Assembly (NCBI RefSeq): GCF_900142715.1 | Contig: NZ_FRBX01000002.1 | Coordinates: forward strand, 558,001-622,000 | Direction: 5' to 3' | Origin: Flavobacterium pectinovorum | GTDB lineage: Bacteria; Bacteroidota; Bacteroidia; Flavobacteriales; Flavobacteriaceae | DNA length: 64,000 nucleotides | Shown: positions 36,940 through 44,826 of the stretch, piece by piece | Layout: each line of letters starts with the position of its first letter | Position numbering within the stretch: the first letter of the stretch is position 1 | Notes under the pieces: generated by a model | The model's database searches: none | What the model was told of the DNA's origin: nothing | Seen by the model: the letters and a program-made list of their open reading frames with translations, nothing else | Program-made: the position numbers and the translations under genes

Positions 36940-37062
36940 TTTTACCGCAAAGCACGCAAGGTATTTTTTCGGTGTGTTTGCATTGGCTTTATTAAGTTCG
37001 CAAAGCTGTTTGGCGAACTTTGCGTAAACCCTTTGCGAACTTTGCGGTTAAATTTCATCAGC
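36940..37062. repeat. GCAAAGTTCGC-family hairpin in the regulator-kinase gap
   Basis: ACCGCAAAGCACGCAAG at the left and CGAACTTTGCGGTTAAA at the right can pair, with inner AAGTTCGCAAAGC and GCGAACTTTGCG words. The same vocabulary appears at 42793-42975 and 55040-55100. Confidence 0.6.
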
Positions 37063-37080
37063 ATTATCAAGAAAAAAACA

Positions 37081-38406
37081 ATGAAAAATTGGAAGTTTTA
37101 TAACGCCTTGTTTGTGAGAATCTTATTTGTTATGATTCTCTTTTTCATTTGTGTGTTTTTAATTTATAAAATGTTTTATTACAATGCTATTTTGATTGGG
37201 CTTTTTGCCCTAGTAATGCTTTTTGAAATGTATTTTTATGTCAAAAATCAATTGCTTTTTTACGACAGAACATTGCTCTCGATGCTTCAAAACGATTTTT
37301 CGACCAATTTCCCGGAAGAAAATAAAAACGAAAATTTTAAAAGTATGTATCTTTTATATGAAAGTTTAAAAGTGCAGCAACAGGAACAAACATCAAAAGA
37401 AATTGTTTACCAATCGATTTTAAATAATATCGAAACAGGCGTTTTAATTCTAGAAAAAGACAATGAAGAATGGAATATTTTTTTGATGAACGATTGTTTT
37501 TCAGATTTATTCAAAGTTCCAAAAGTGAGTCATTGGAAATACCTTAAAAATTATCTTCCATCGCTTTGCAGCGAAATTGAGAAAACAGAATTTTCAGAAC
37601 TAAAATCGGCGATTTCGATTAAAATTGAAGAACAGGATGTGCAGACTTTTATTTTGCAAACCTCTCTCACCAAAACCTATAACAAAGAATATTTCATCAT
37701 TTTATTGGATAGTATTCAGCGTGTAATTGAAAAAAAGGAAAAAGAAGCCTGGATCAATTTGATGAAGATTATTTCGCACGAATTAATGAATTCTTTAACG
37801 CCAATACGCGCGCTTTCGCAGAATTTACTCCAAATTGTAGATCAGGAGAAACTGGAAGAAGATGATTTTGATGATATTAAAAGCAGTATTTCGACGATAA
37901 TAAACCGAAGTGATCATTTACAGGTTTTTGTAGAAAACTACCGTAAATTGGCCATGCTGCCAACGCCAACAAAAGTAATGACGCCAATAAATGCTCTTTT
38001 TGGAGATTGTTTACGAATCATGAATCCGATTTTAAAAGCGGAAAACATTGAATTGGTAAATGACATTAACAGTTCACGTTCGATTTTAATTGATAAAAAC
38101 CAAATGGAACAAGTTATTATCAATTTGATTACAAACAGTATTTACGCCTTAAAAGAAAAACAGGAAAAGAAAATGTTTCTGTCAAGTTATACAGAAAACA
38201 ACCGTTTTTTCATTACCATTTCAGACAACGGAAAAGGAATCGATTCTGAAATTCGGGACAAAGTATTCTTGCCATTTTTCACGACCAGAAAAGACGGTGC
38301 CGGAATTGGTTTAACGCTTTCTAAAAACATTATAGAAGCACACGGCGGTTATTTAAGCTATCAAACCGATGAAGACAAAACTAGTTTTGTTATTTGCCTG
38401 ATTTGA
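37081..38406 (+). CDS. Sensor histidine kinase
   Basis: A 441-residue membrane kinase with two close N-terminal helices (about 8-60) and almost no periplasmic loop. A PAS-like region (about 110-215) comes next. The dimerisation helix carries phospho-acceptor His233 in SHELMNSLTPIRALSQN, and the ATPase domain has QVIINLITNSIYAL (N box), DNGKGID and GAGIGLTLSKNI. The short sensor suggests detection within the membrane or cytoplasm. The ATG at 37081 excludes 16 upstream residues that come from the repeat hairpin. It is the partner of the response regulator upstream. Confidence 0.93.
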   Translation: MKNWKFYNALFVRILFVMILFFICVFLIYKMFYYNAILIGLFALVMLFEMYFYVKNQLLFYDRTLLSMLQNDFSTNFPEENKNENFKSMYLLYESLKVQQQEQTSKEIVYQSILNNIETGVLILEKDNEEWNIFLMNDCFSDLFKVPKVSHWKYLKNYLPSLCSEIEKTEFSELKSAISIKIEEQDVQTFILQTSLTKTYNKEYFIILLDSIQRVIEKKEKEAWINLMKIISHELMNSLTPIRALSQNLLQIVDQEKLEEDDFDDIKSSISTIINRSDHLQVFVENYRKLAMLPTPTKVMTPINALFGDCLRIMNPILKAENIELVNDINSSRSILIDKNQMEQVIINLITNSIYALKEKQEKKMFLSSYTENNRFFITISDNGKGIDSEIRDKVFLPFFTTRKDGAGIGLTLSKNIIEAHGGYLSYQTDEDKTSFVICLI

Positions 38407-38424
38407 TGATTTCTGCCATCCGTT

Positions 38425-38537
38425 TTCCTGCAAGGTTTTCAAAACCTTGTAGGTATATTGTCGTAAAGTATTTTTTGTTTAGATTAAAGCTGATTTAAAA
38501 GTCAAACCTACAAGGTTTTGGAAACCTTGCAGGAAAT
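38425..38537. repeat. CCTGCAAGG / AAACCTTG palindrome pair
   Basis: CCTGCAAGGTTTTCAAAACC at the left is mirrored by GGTTTTGGAAACCTTGCAGG at the right, each itself palindromic. Both lie after the kinase stop codon and could terminate transcription. Confidence 0.6.
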
Positions 38538-38572
38538 CCTAAAATGAGATCATATCACTTATATGGTGAAAA

Positions 38573-38899
38573 TTAATATTCCACTTCAGGAGTCCAAAAA
38601 TGCTTCTCAAAATCTATAATTTGATTATCGACGACTTTAATGCCTTCGTTTTCCAAAAGCTGCTGCATTAAATTGGTTCCGTCAAAATGATGTTTTCCCG
38701 TAAGAAGCCCTTTTCTGTTAACAACGCGATGTGCAGGAACATCGTCCATATTATGGCAGGCGTTCATGGCCCAGCCGACCATTCGGGCAGAGCGTGCGGT
38801 TCCTAAAGCTTTCGCAATAGCACCATAAGAAGTTACTTTTCCGTACGGAATTTGTCTTGCAATGGCATAAACTTTTTCAAAAAAATTATCCTCAGCCAT
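38573..38899 (-). CDS. Alkyltransferase-like protein (MGMT-family without active cysteine)
   Basis: A 108-residue protein equal to the DNA-binding domain of O6-alkylguanine-DNA alkyltransferases (QIPYGKVTSYGAIAKALG). The active-site PCHRV is PAHRV here, with Ala56 in place of the reactive cysteine. Such alkyltransferase-like (ATL) proteins bind O6-alkylguanine and hand the lesion to nucleotide excision repair rather than removing the alkyl group. The other signature elements (RSARMVGWAMNA, arginine finger region) are kept. It stands alone. Confidence 0.9.
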   Translation of the reverse strand: MAEDNFFEKVYAIARQIPYGKVTSYGAIAKALGTARSARMVGWAMNACHNMDDVPAHRVVNRKGLLTGKHHFDGTNLMQQLLENEGIKVVDNQIIDFEKHFWTPEVEY

Positions 38900-39059
38900 A
38901 AGTTTAAATTATTTACCATTAAGACATTAAGTTTCATTAAGTCGAAACTTAAATTTTATCTAAAAGGTAATTAAGAAAGTGAAGTTACAAAGCGAAACTT
39001 AATTTTTCTTAATTTCTTAATGGTTCAATTTTTATAAAACCTAAATTTTTAATCTGTAG

Positions 39060-39698
39060 TTATCCGAAATAGTAATTCAAAATATTAAAAAGTGTTACGA
39101 CGGCAATTAAACCTGTAATGCTTCCAATAATAGTATTCATGTTGCGCATTAGATAATCTGTTTTCTTTTCGATTCTTCCAAAGAAAGCAACATAGCTGTA
39201 AAGAGCTGCGAAAGATCCTAAAACAGATCCTAAAACAAAAGTAAAAATAATGTTGTTTTCAAATACAAAAAGATGGTAGGAAGCCAAAGTAACGCTCACC
39301 ACAACGTAATAAGGAATCGGGAAAAAATTCAACCCCGAAAGTAACATTCCTAAAAAGAAACGGCTTTTTTTACTGCTTTTTTTAATCTTCGATTTCTTTT
39401 TGGTTTTTGGTTCTTTGGCAAGAAATAAAAAGTAAATCGTTAAAAAAGCAAAAATTACAAAACCAACCTCGCGTAATAAAGTTACAACATCTGGTCGGTT
39501 ATCAATTACCTGTGCAAATAAAACCGCTACAAAAACCTGAAAAAATATGACTAAAACAGCACCAATAACAAACCACAAGGCATTCTTTTTTCCTTCTTTC
39601 AAGTTTATTTTGGCTGCCGTCATGTTAATTAAGCCAGGCGGGATAATTCCAATGAAAGCTGCAATAAAACCTGAAAGTAATGGAGTAAGTAAGGCCAT
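39060..39698 (-). CDS. LysE family exporter
   Basis: A 212-residue membrane protein with six hydrophobic helices. The N-terminal FIAAFIGIIPPGLINMTAAK corresponds to the LysE/RhtB signature with the PGP-like turn, and a basic loop (KKKSKIKKSSKKS) follows helix 3. The family exports amino acids or similar small molecules; the substrate is not predictable. It lies 42 bp downstream of trmB in the same direction. Confidence 0.82.
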   Translation of the reverse strand: MALLTPLLSGFIAAFIGIIPPGLINMTAAKINLKEGKKNALWFVIGAVLVIFFQVFVAVLFAQVIDNRPDVVTLLREVGFVIFAFLTIYFLFLAKEPKTKKKSKIKKSSKKSRFFLGMLLSGLNFFPIPYYVVVSVTLASYHLFVFENNIIFTFVLGSVLGSFAALYSYVAFFGRIEKKTDYLMRNMNTIIGSITGLIAVVTLFNILNYYFG

Positions 39699-39740
39699 TC
39701 AGTTGTTTAATATGTTCGTAAATTTGTTTTCAAAATTAAA

Positions 39741-40418
39741 TTAATCTTTAATTTTGAAGCGAATATACGTAATTGCCTTATTAATTTCTAAATATTGTTT
39801 TTCATAAAATGTTTGAAAAGCAGTAACTTCTTCCGGACTTCCTTCATTTGTATACACATTATGATTGGCATATAAAACTTCATGCCCTTCTCCGTGAAGC
39901 AATCCCAGCGTATAACCGTGCATAAATTCGCTGTCGGTTTTAAGGTTCACAACACCGTCTTTTTTAAGGATTTTTTTATACAATTTCAAAAATTCAGAAT
40001 TCGTCATTCTGTGTTTTGTTCTCTTGTATTTAATTTGCGGATCCGGAAAAGTAATCCAGATTTCATCCACTTCATTATCAGCAAAAATATGATTGATCAA
40101 TTCGATTTGAGTTCGAATAAAAGCAACATTATGTAGGCCGTTTTCAACAGCGGTTTTTGCACCTCTCCAGAAACGCGCGCCTTTGATGTCAATTCCGATA
40201 AAATTTTTGTTTGGATATCTTTCTGCCAATCCAACAGAATATTCTCCCTTTCCACATCCTAATTCTAAAACTAATGGATTATCATTTTTGAAGAAATCAG
40301 AGTTCCATTTTCCTTTTAAAGGCATTAAATCGCCTACAACTTCTTCTCTGGTTGGTTGAAAAACGTTTTGAAATGTTTCGTTTTCTCTGAATCTTTTTAG
40401 TTTATTTTTACTTCCCAC
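39741..40418 (-). CDS. trmB: tRNA (guanine-N7-)-methyltransferase
   Basis: A 225-residue SAM-dependent enzyme that makes m7G46 in tRNA. It has LELGCGKGEYSVGLA (SAM site), NFIGIDIKGARFWRGAKTA and IWITFPDPQIKYKRTKHRM, all typical of TrmB. The start is taken as GTG at 40418 (VGSKNKLKRFRENE), because flavobacterial TrmB proteins commonly open with GSKNKLKRF. The frame is open a further 37 codons upstream to an ATG at 40529, but that part runs into the dispersed intergenic repeat and looks non-coding. Confidence 0.92.
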   Translation of the reverse strand: MGSKNKLKRFRENETFQNVFQPTREEVVGDLMPLKGKWNSDFFKNDNPLVLELGCGKGEYSVGLAERYPNKNFIGIDIKGARFWRGAKTAVENGLHNVAFIRTQIELINHIFADNEVDEIWITFPDPQIKYKRTKHRMTNSEFLKLYKKILKKDGVVNLKTDSEFMHGYTLGLLHGEGHEVLYANHNVYTNEGSPEEVTAFQTFYEKQYLEINKAITYIRFKIKD

Positions 40419-40484
40419 TTGTACAAAAATTTTCGGCAAAATTAAGGAATATAAACGAATGAAAATAGCGCAATTACGTTTAAA

Positions 40485-40612
40485 GTTTTTTGCCACGAAT
40501 TTTTCAGGAAGAATATTTTTTTTCGCCACGAATTACACGAATTTTCGCGAATTAATTTTTACAGTTTGAAAGAAAAAATTAGTGAAAATTAGTGCAATTC
40601 GTGGCAAACTTT
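40485..40612. repeat. Dispersed repeat (GCCACGAATT / CGTGGCAAA)
   Basis: TTTTTTGCCACGAATT and CGCCACGAATTACACGAATT at the left are complementary to GTGCAATTCGTGGCAAACTT at the right. A long hairpin separates amt from trmB and may end the amt transcript. Confidence 0.65.
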
Positions 40613-40613
40613 T

Positions 40614-41996
40614 TTACCCGTAATGCGCCTCAGTAATTGGTTTCAATTTTGGATCAAGTGTTTCATCGTGTTGAGATAAATCCAATCCAATATGTTCGTT
40701 TTCTTCTGAAACTCGAAGAGGAATAATGAAATTCGTTACTTTAAACAAGAAATAAGCACCAAAGAAAGTAAATATCGAAACCAGAACCAACGCCATCATA
40801 TGATGTGCAAATACGTTCCAGCCACCGTGAAGTAAACTTGCATCTTCGCCGTGAGCGAAAATCGCAGTTAAGATCATTCCCATAATTCCGCCAACACCGT
40901 GACAGGCAAAAACGTCAAGCGTATCATCAAATCTTTTAGATAAACGACAATTTACAACTGAGTTTGAAACCAAAGCCGTGATGAATCCGAAAAACATACT
41001 TTCCGGAACCGATACAAAACCTGCAGCAGGCGTTATGGCAACTAAACCGACAACGGCACCAATACAAGCGCCAAGAGCCGAAACTTTTCTGCCATTCATT
41101 CGATCAAAGAAAACCCAAGTTAACATGGCTGCAGCAGATGAAGTTGTGGTTGTAGCAAAAGCCATTGCGGCTGTTCCATTCGCGGCAAGCGCAGATCCGG
41201 CGTTGAAACCAAACCAGCCAAACCATAACATTCCGGTTCCTAATAATACAAACGGAATATTGGTTGGAATATGATCGCTGTTTTTTCTTTTCCCTAAAAC
41301 CAGAACTCCTGCCAAAGCAGCAAATCCTGAACTCATGTGTACTACCGTTCCTCCGGCGAAATCTTTTACGCCAAAATAACTTCCTAAAACACCTGTTGGA
41401 TACCAAACCGAATGGCACAAAGGCGCGTATATGAAAATCGTGAATAAACTAATGAAAAGTAAATACGAGATAAATCGAACACGTTCTGCAAACGAACCCG
41501 TAATAATGGCCGGAGCAATAATCGCGAATTTCATTTGAAACAATGCAAATAACATAAACGGAATCGTGTTTGCCAATTGTTTATGAGGCAAAACACCCAC
41601 ATAATCCATGAAAGCAAAAGTTGTCGGGTTTCCGAAGAAACTATAAAAGTGATCTCCTGAGCCAAAACCAACCGGTTCTCCAAAAGCCAGACTAAAAGCA
41701 ACTACAACCCATAAAAGCGTAACAACGCCCAAACAAATGAAACTTTGCAGCATGGTCGAAATCACATTTTTTCGGCCTACCATTCCGCCATAAAAAAAGG
41801 ATAATCCCGGCGTCATGATTAAAACCAGACAACACGAAGTCAACATCCAGGCAACATCGGCAGGAACTATATGATCTGTTGTTCCAAATTCTGATGCTAC
41901 ATAGCTATTTTCGGTAACTGTTGGCCAAAATGCACCTGTAATACAAACAATACTTATAATAATAAAGGAGATGACCCAGCGTTTTTCTATTTTCAT
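40614..41996 (-). CDS. Ammonium transporter
   Basis: A 460-residue Amt/MEP/Rh channel. An N-terminal signal-like helix is followed by eleven expected membrane segments. Family signatures include DVAWMLTSCCLVLIMTPGLS, the AFMDYVGVLPHK region, and GGTVVHMSSGFAALAGVLVLG. The pore histidines lie in VHMSSGF and in CHGVGGIMGMIL. A short cytoplasmic tail follows (LSQHDETLDPKLKP). No adjacent PII (glnK) gene is present, unlike many bacterial amt loci. Confidence 0.94.
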   Translation of the reverse strand: MKIEKRWVISFIIISIVCITGAFWPTVTENSYVASEFGTTDHIVPADVAWMLTSCCLVLIMTPGLSFFYGGMVGRKNVISTMLQSFICLGVVTLLWVVVAFSLAFGEPVGFGSGDHFYSFFGNPTTFAFMDYVGVLPHKQLANTIPFMLFALFQMKFAIIAPAIITGSFAERVRFISYLLFISLFTIFIYAPLCHSVWYPTGVLGSYFGVKDFAGGTVVHMSSGFAALAGVLVLGKRKNSDHIPTNIPFVLLGTGMLWFGWFGFNAGSALAANGTAAMAFATTTTSSAAAMLTWVFFDRMNGRKVSALGACIGAVVGLVAITPAAGFVSVPESMFFGFITALVSNSVVNCRLSKRFDDTLDVFACHGVGGIMGMILTAIFAHGEDASLLHGGWNVFAHHMMALVLVSIFTFFGAYFLFKVTNFIIPLRVSEENEHIGLDLSQHDETLDPKLKPITEAHYG

Positions 41997-42258
41997 TTTT
42001 CAAATACTTTATTGAACCCTATTTTTTTTGGGGTCAAAGTTAAAAAAAAATCAATATTTAGATTTTCAGGGCTCAAAAAATAGAGGCTTGATGTTTATTT
42101 TAGTTGATTTTGTAAAATTCGATCTCTTTTTTTGAGACAATCTTATTTTGAACTTCTAATTTACAACCAAAATTGTCAATTATATTATAATTAATTTGAT
42201 ATCGGGTTTTGTAAAACGCTAGAAAAGTTAGGATTATAATAAGAAACACTGAAATTGT

Positions 42259-42750
42259 TTATTTTTTCTTAAGCTTGCCAATTAAAACATCTTCTACCGG
42301 AGATTTTAATTTCGTTACAGCATCAACTTCATCATTCGGAATTGTCATGGATAAAACGTAATGTTGAATTTTCCATTCTTTCCCCACTTTTACTAAAACG
42401 CCAGATCCGCGACAGATTTTCATTTGTGTATTTAACAATTCATCAAACCACGCAATTTTTCCGGATTTATCAAAAAAGATATGACGTTCAAGAGTCGTAA
42501 AATTCCACGTTGTTCCTTTATCGAAAAATGGTTTTGCCCAAACTTGAAATTCTTTTTTTGTCCAGTTTTCTGTAGCATCAGTACCTATGTAAATCGCATC
42601 ATCGCTTAATGCAGAAAAATAAGCGTCGAATTTTACATCGGCAGCGGCTTTGTGCCAGGCGTCTAGTGTTTGATTGATTTTGTCTTTTTCAACGTTTTGC
42701 GCATTTGCAAAAGCGGTAACGAATAATAGAAGCAGGATTGATTTTTTCAT
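42259..42750 (-). CDS. Exported NTF2/SnoaL-like protein
   Basis: A 163-residue protein with a signal peptide (MKKSILLLLFVTAFANAQ). The mature part reads like a SnoaL-3/NTF2-like cone fold: INQTLDAWHKAAADVKFDAY, ALSDDAIYIGTDATENW and GKEWKIQHYVLSMTIPND. Such proteins are often annotated as nuclear transport factor 2 family with no known substrate. Flanking genes give no clue. Confidence 0.8.
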   Translation of the reverse strand: MKKSILLLLFVTAFANAQNVEKDKINQTLDAWHKAAADVKFDAYFSALSDDAIYIGTDATENWTKKEFQVWAKPFFDKGTTWNFTTLERHIFFDKSGKIAWFDELLNTQMKICRGSGVLVKVGKEWKIQHYVLSMTIPNDEVDAVTKLKSPVEDVLIGKLKKK

Positions 42751-42786
42751 GTAAAGTTTGTTTTGGTTAAAGTTAGCAAATATTAT

Positions 42787-43020
42787 AATAATCTCGCAAA
42801 GTCGCGAAGGCGCAAAGTTTTTTGCTGCAAATTATTTCACGCAGATTTTAAAAAGATTTAAGCAGATATGCGCAGATGATTTTTTGCAAGTGATTTAATT
42901 AAAAAAAAAATCTGCTCAAATCTGTATAATTTGCGTGAAACAAAAACTTTGCGCTTCTGCGACTTTGCGAGATTAAAACACAAAACACAAACTTAAATTA
43001 TCTTATATAACTTATATGGT
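42787..43020. repeat. Nested dispersed hairpins before the HGQPGHRCD lipoprotein gene
   Basis: Three repeat families are nested. Outer arms TCTCGCAAAGTCGCGAAGGC and GCTTCTGCGACTTTGCGAG enclose TTTCACGCAGATTTTAAAAA and AATTTGCGTGAAACAAAA arms. The CCATATAAG-family sequence TCTTATATAACTTATATGGT follows. No gene is present in this 317-bp gap. Confidence 0.65.
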
Positions 43021-43037
43021 GAAACGTCAAAAACCAC

Positions 43038-43045
43038 TATATTTG
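43038..43045 (+). promoter_or_regulatory. Possible -7 element TATATTTG
   Basis: TATATTTG matches TAnnTTTG 23 bp before the lipoprotein ATG at 43068. No TTG lies at the proper upstream distance, where the CCATATAAG repeat is found instead. Confidence 0.35.
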
Positions 43046-43067
43046 AGGGCTTTTAAAATCTACAATC

Positions 43068-43736
43068 ATGAATTCAAAAATACTTATCAGTTTGTTAGTT
43101 CTTACTTCAATACTTTTTACTTCTTGCAAAAAAGAATTAGAACCTCAGGAAAACACACCAACATCAGAATTAGTAAAATTAGGATTGATGAAGGATACCA
43201 CAAAAGTAAATTCTGTTGTTCAAACTCCGGTTCAAACCAATCCAAATACCGTTTTGAGTTCTAATGCCGGACTAAATCCTGCACATGGACAACCCGGACA
43301 CCGATGTGATATTGCTGTTGGTGCGCCATTAAATTCGGCTCCAACGCAAGGACAAACGGCAACAGCTCAGCCAACGCAAACCGTTCAGGTAAACCCCACT
43401 CAGCAACAAAAGATGGTTACGACTACAACAACAACTGCAGCGCCTGTAAAAGTAGGAAAGGGAATGAACCCGTCGCACGGACAACCCGGACACAGATGTG
43501 ATATTCCGGTTGGAGCGTCTTTAAATTCGCCGGTTGCAGCAAAACAAACAACGACAAATACAGCACAAAGCGGAAGCACTTCGCAAAGTTTTACTGTTAC
43601 ACCACCAGCAAACAATAATGTTCCGGCTTTATTAAGTACCGAAACCCCAACTGTAGCCGAAGGAATGAATCCGGCTCACGGACAACCCGGACACCGTTGC
43701 GATATCGCGGTAGGAGCGCCGTTACCGAAATCTTAA
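43068..43736 (+). CDS. Lipoprotein with three HGQPGHRCD repeats
   Basis: A 222-residue lipoprotein with lipobox LFTSC near residue 20, followed by a low-complexity Thr/Gln/Pro/Asn-rich chain. Three almost identical modules, N-P-[AS]-H-G-Q-P-G-H-R-C-D-I-[AP]-V-G-A-[PS]-L, begin near residues 69, 133 and 200, spaced by 63-67 disordered residues; the last is the C-terminus. Each contributes two His and one Cys in a fixed order, suggesting metal or heme binding or covalent attachment. I recognise the motif from uncharacterised Bacteroidota proteins but know no function. Confidence 0.75.
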   Translation: MNSKILISLLVLTSILFTSCKKELEPQENTPTSELVKLGLMKDTTKVNSVVQTPVQTNPNTVLSSNAGLNPAHGQPGHRCDIAVGAPLNSAPTQGQTATAQPTQTVQVNPTQQQKMVTTTTTTAAPVKVGKGMNPSHGQPGHRCDIPVGASLNSPVAAKQTTTNTAQSGSTSQSFTVTPPANNNVPALLSTETPTVAEGMNPAHGQPGHRCDIAVGAPLPKS

Positions 43737-43742
43737 TTTTTT

Positions 43743-43998
43743 TTCACCATATAAGTTATATAAGTTCATATAAACTTTGTGGTAAGCTTTGCGGAATAAA
43801 AAATTAAAGTTCAGGTTAGTTTTGTGTTAAGCCTGCTATATAAAAAAACAAACCATATAAGTCATATAAGTTCAAATTAGTTTTGCGTTATGCACTACTA
43901 AATTAAATGAACTCATATGACTTATATGGTTTAAAAATTTACCGGCTTGTTATATAGCCACAAACTTTAATATGAACTTATATAACTTATATGGTGAA
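43743..43998. repeat. Cluster of four CCATATAAG-family repeats
   Basis: Four copies occur within 256 bp, in alternating orientation: CACCATATAAGTTATATAAG, AACCATATAAGTCATATAAG, ACTCATATGACTTATATGGT and ACTTATATAACTTATATGGT. AGTTTTGCGTTATGC-like words lie between them. The arms can pair in several combinations between convergent genes. Confidence 0.7.
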
Positions 43999-44017
43999 AA
44001 AAACGTTCAGGACATAT

Positions 44018-44332
44018 TTAGTGTTCTTTCATTTTTTCGAAAGTAGTAGTCAATGATTTTTTTGCTTTTGCCAAAGCGCCACTAAAGGCTTTTTCTATAG
44101 TATCAGCGTGTTCTGTAACTGTTAGTGGTTGTAATTTTGCAGTACGCACTTCGATTACACATTTTTTATCGTTAAGGCTGAATTTCTCTCCGTTTTCATC
44201 TCCGAAATGTACTTCAACGCGGGTTATTTTTTCTTCAAAACGAGTTAAGCCTTTTTCTAATTCTTCAGAAAAATAAGCGGCTAATCTTTCGTGTCCTTCA
44301 ATGTTTTTGTCGGTATTGATTTGAATCTTCAT
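44018..44332 (-). CDS. Ribosome hibernation promoting factor (HPF/RaiA)
   Basis: A 104-residue short-form HPF. It has the beta-alpha-beta layout: MKIQINTDKNIEGHERLAAY, RFEEKITRVEVHFGDENGE, then KCVIEVRTAKLQPLTVTEHA, and a final helix FSGALAKAKKSLTTTFEKMK. It binds the 30S decoding region in stationary phase to silence ribosomes. It lacks the long-form C-terminal dimerisation domain. A consensus promoter lies about 30 bp upstream. Confidence 0.92.
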   Translation of the reverse strand: MKIQINTDKNIEGHERLAAYFSEELEKGLTRFEEKITRVEVHFGDENGEKFSLNDKKCVIEVRTAKLQPLTVTEHADTIEKAFSGALAKAKKSLTTTFEKMKEH

Positions 44333-44358
44333 ATTGGTTTATATTTAATGATTATTCT

Positions 44359-44389
44359 CAAAGCTATTTTATTTAGGTTGAAAAGCCAA
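44359..44389 (-). promoter_or_regulatory. HPF promoter, Bacteroidota consensus
   Basis: Minus strand TTG at 44389-44387, 20-nt spacer, TAGCTTTG at 44366-44359. Transcription would start near 44352, about 20 nt before the ATG. Confidence 0.55.
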
Positions 44390-44469
44390 GTGAGTTAATA
44401 AAACATTATGAATTTTTTTTGCGAAAAATTGATCGCATTTTTTGTTAGACTTGGCAGATGTCGAAATGT

Positions 44470-44630
44470 TATTATGGAACGCAGATTTAACGGATTCACT
44501 TCGTGAAAACGCGGATAAAAACAGATTTTTTTATTTGTGTTTTTTCTGTCTGCTTGAATTGGAAGTTTCACAATATTGTCAGGCTGAGCGTCCTCGATCC
44601 CGAAGTTTCGGGACGGGAGAAGCCCACACA
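44470..44630. repeat. Dispersed repeat words and small GC palindrome
   Basis: GAACGCAGATTTAACGGATT and TTCGTGAAAACGCGGATAAA belong to the CGCAGATT vocabulary. GATCCCGAAGTTTCGGGAC near 44595-44615 is a small palindrome also seen near 25955 and 55303. No gene lies between HPF and the 77-residue protein gene. Confidence 0.5.
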
Positions 44631-44669
44631 ACAATAAGCAAACAAACTAAGAATTAACTTTTTCAATCA

Positions 44670-44701
44670 ATACCAAAACCCCACGTTTTTTGGTATCTTT
44701 G
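44670..44701 (+). promoter_or_regulatory. Promoter with overlapping inverted repeat before the 77-residue gene
   Basis: ATACCAAAA at 44670-44678 and TTTTGGTAT at 44688-44696 are perfect arms around 9 nt. The right arm overlaps a -7 element TATCTTTG at 44694-44701. A repressor or activator site overlapping the promoter is plausible. No TTG is seen at the -33 position. Confidence 0.45.
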
Positions 44702-44705
44702 CAGT

Positions 44706-44725
44706 CCTAAACTTTCAGATTATGA
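44706..44725 (+). repeat. Direct repeat, left copy
   Basis: CCTAAACTTTCAGATTATGA, identical to 44827-44846. It starts about where transcription should begin. The right copy contains the ATG of the 77-residue protein, so this copy looks like the duplicated original leader. Confidence 0.8.
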
Positions 44726-44826
44726 CTTCGATAAAACTTTTGCCCATGCGGTATGCTGGCGGTATTGGAAACAACTGCAACGCTCTGAAAGGCGTAGGAC
44801 AGCTAACCTGTATGGGTTTTATATTC
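44726..44826 (+). ncRNA. Putative structured RNA / hairpin insertion
   Basis: About 101 nt between the direct repeats with strong folding potential. CCCATGCGG (44743-44751) pairs with CTGTATGGG (44808-44816), GCTG (44755-44758) with CAGC (44800-44803), and an inner ACGC/GCGT hairpin spans 44780-44795. Outside, ATAAAA (44731-44736) can pair with TTTTAT (44817-44822). I do not recognise it as a known riboswitch or ribozyme. It may be a leader regulator or a small mobile hairpin element. Confidence 0.45.

Noticed and set aside
43400..43615. 71-codon frame antisense to the HGQPGHRCD lipoprotein
   Set aside because: It arises from the repetitive Thr/Gln/Pro codons read backward; the sense frame has the lipoprotein signal.
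44726..44826. Known riboswitch (TPP, cobalamin, preQ1, c-di-GMP) or hammerhead ribozyme
   Set aside because: None of the conserved cores of these classes could be matched by eye; left as an unassigned structured element.
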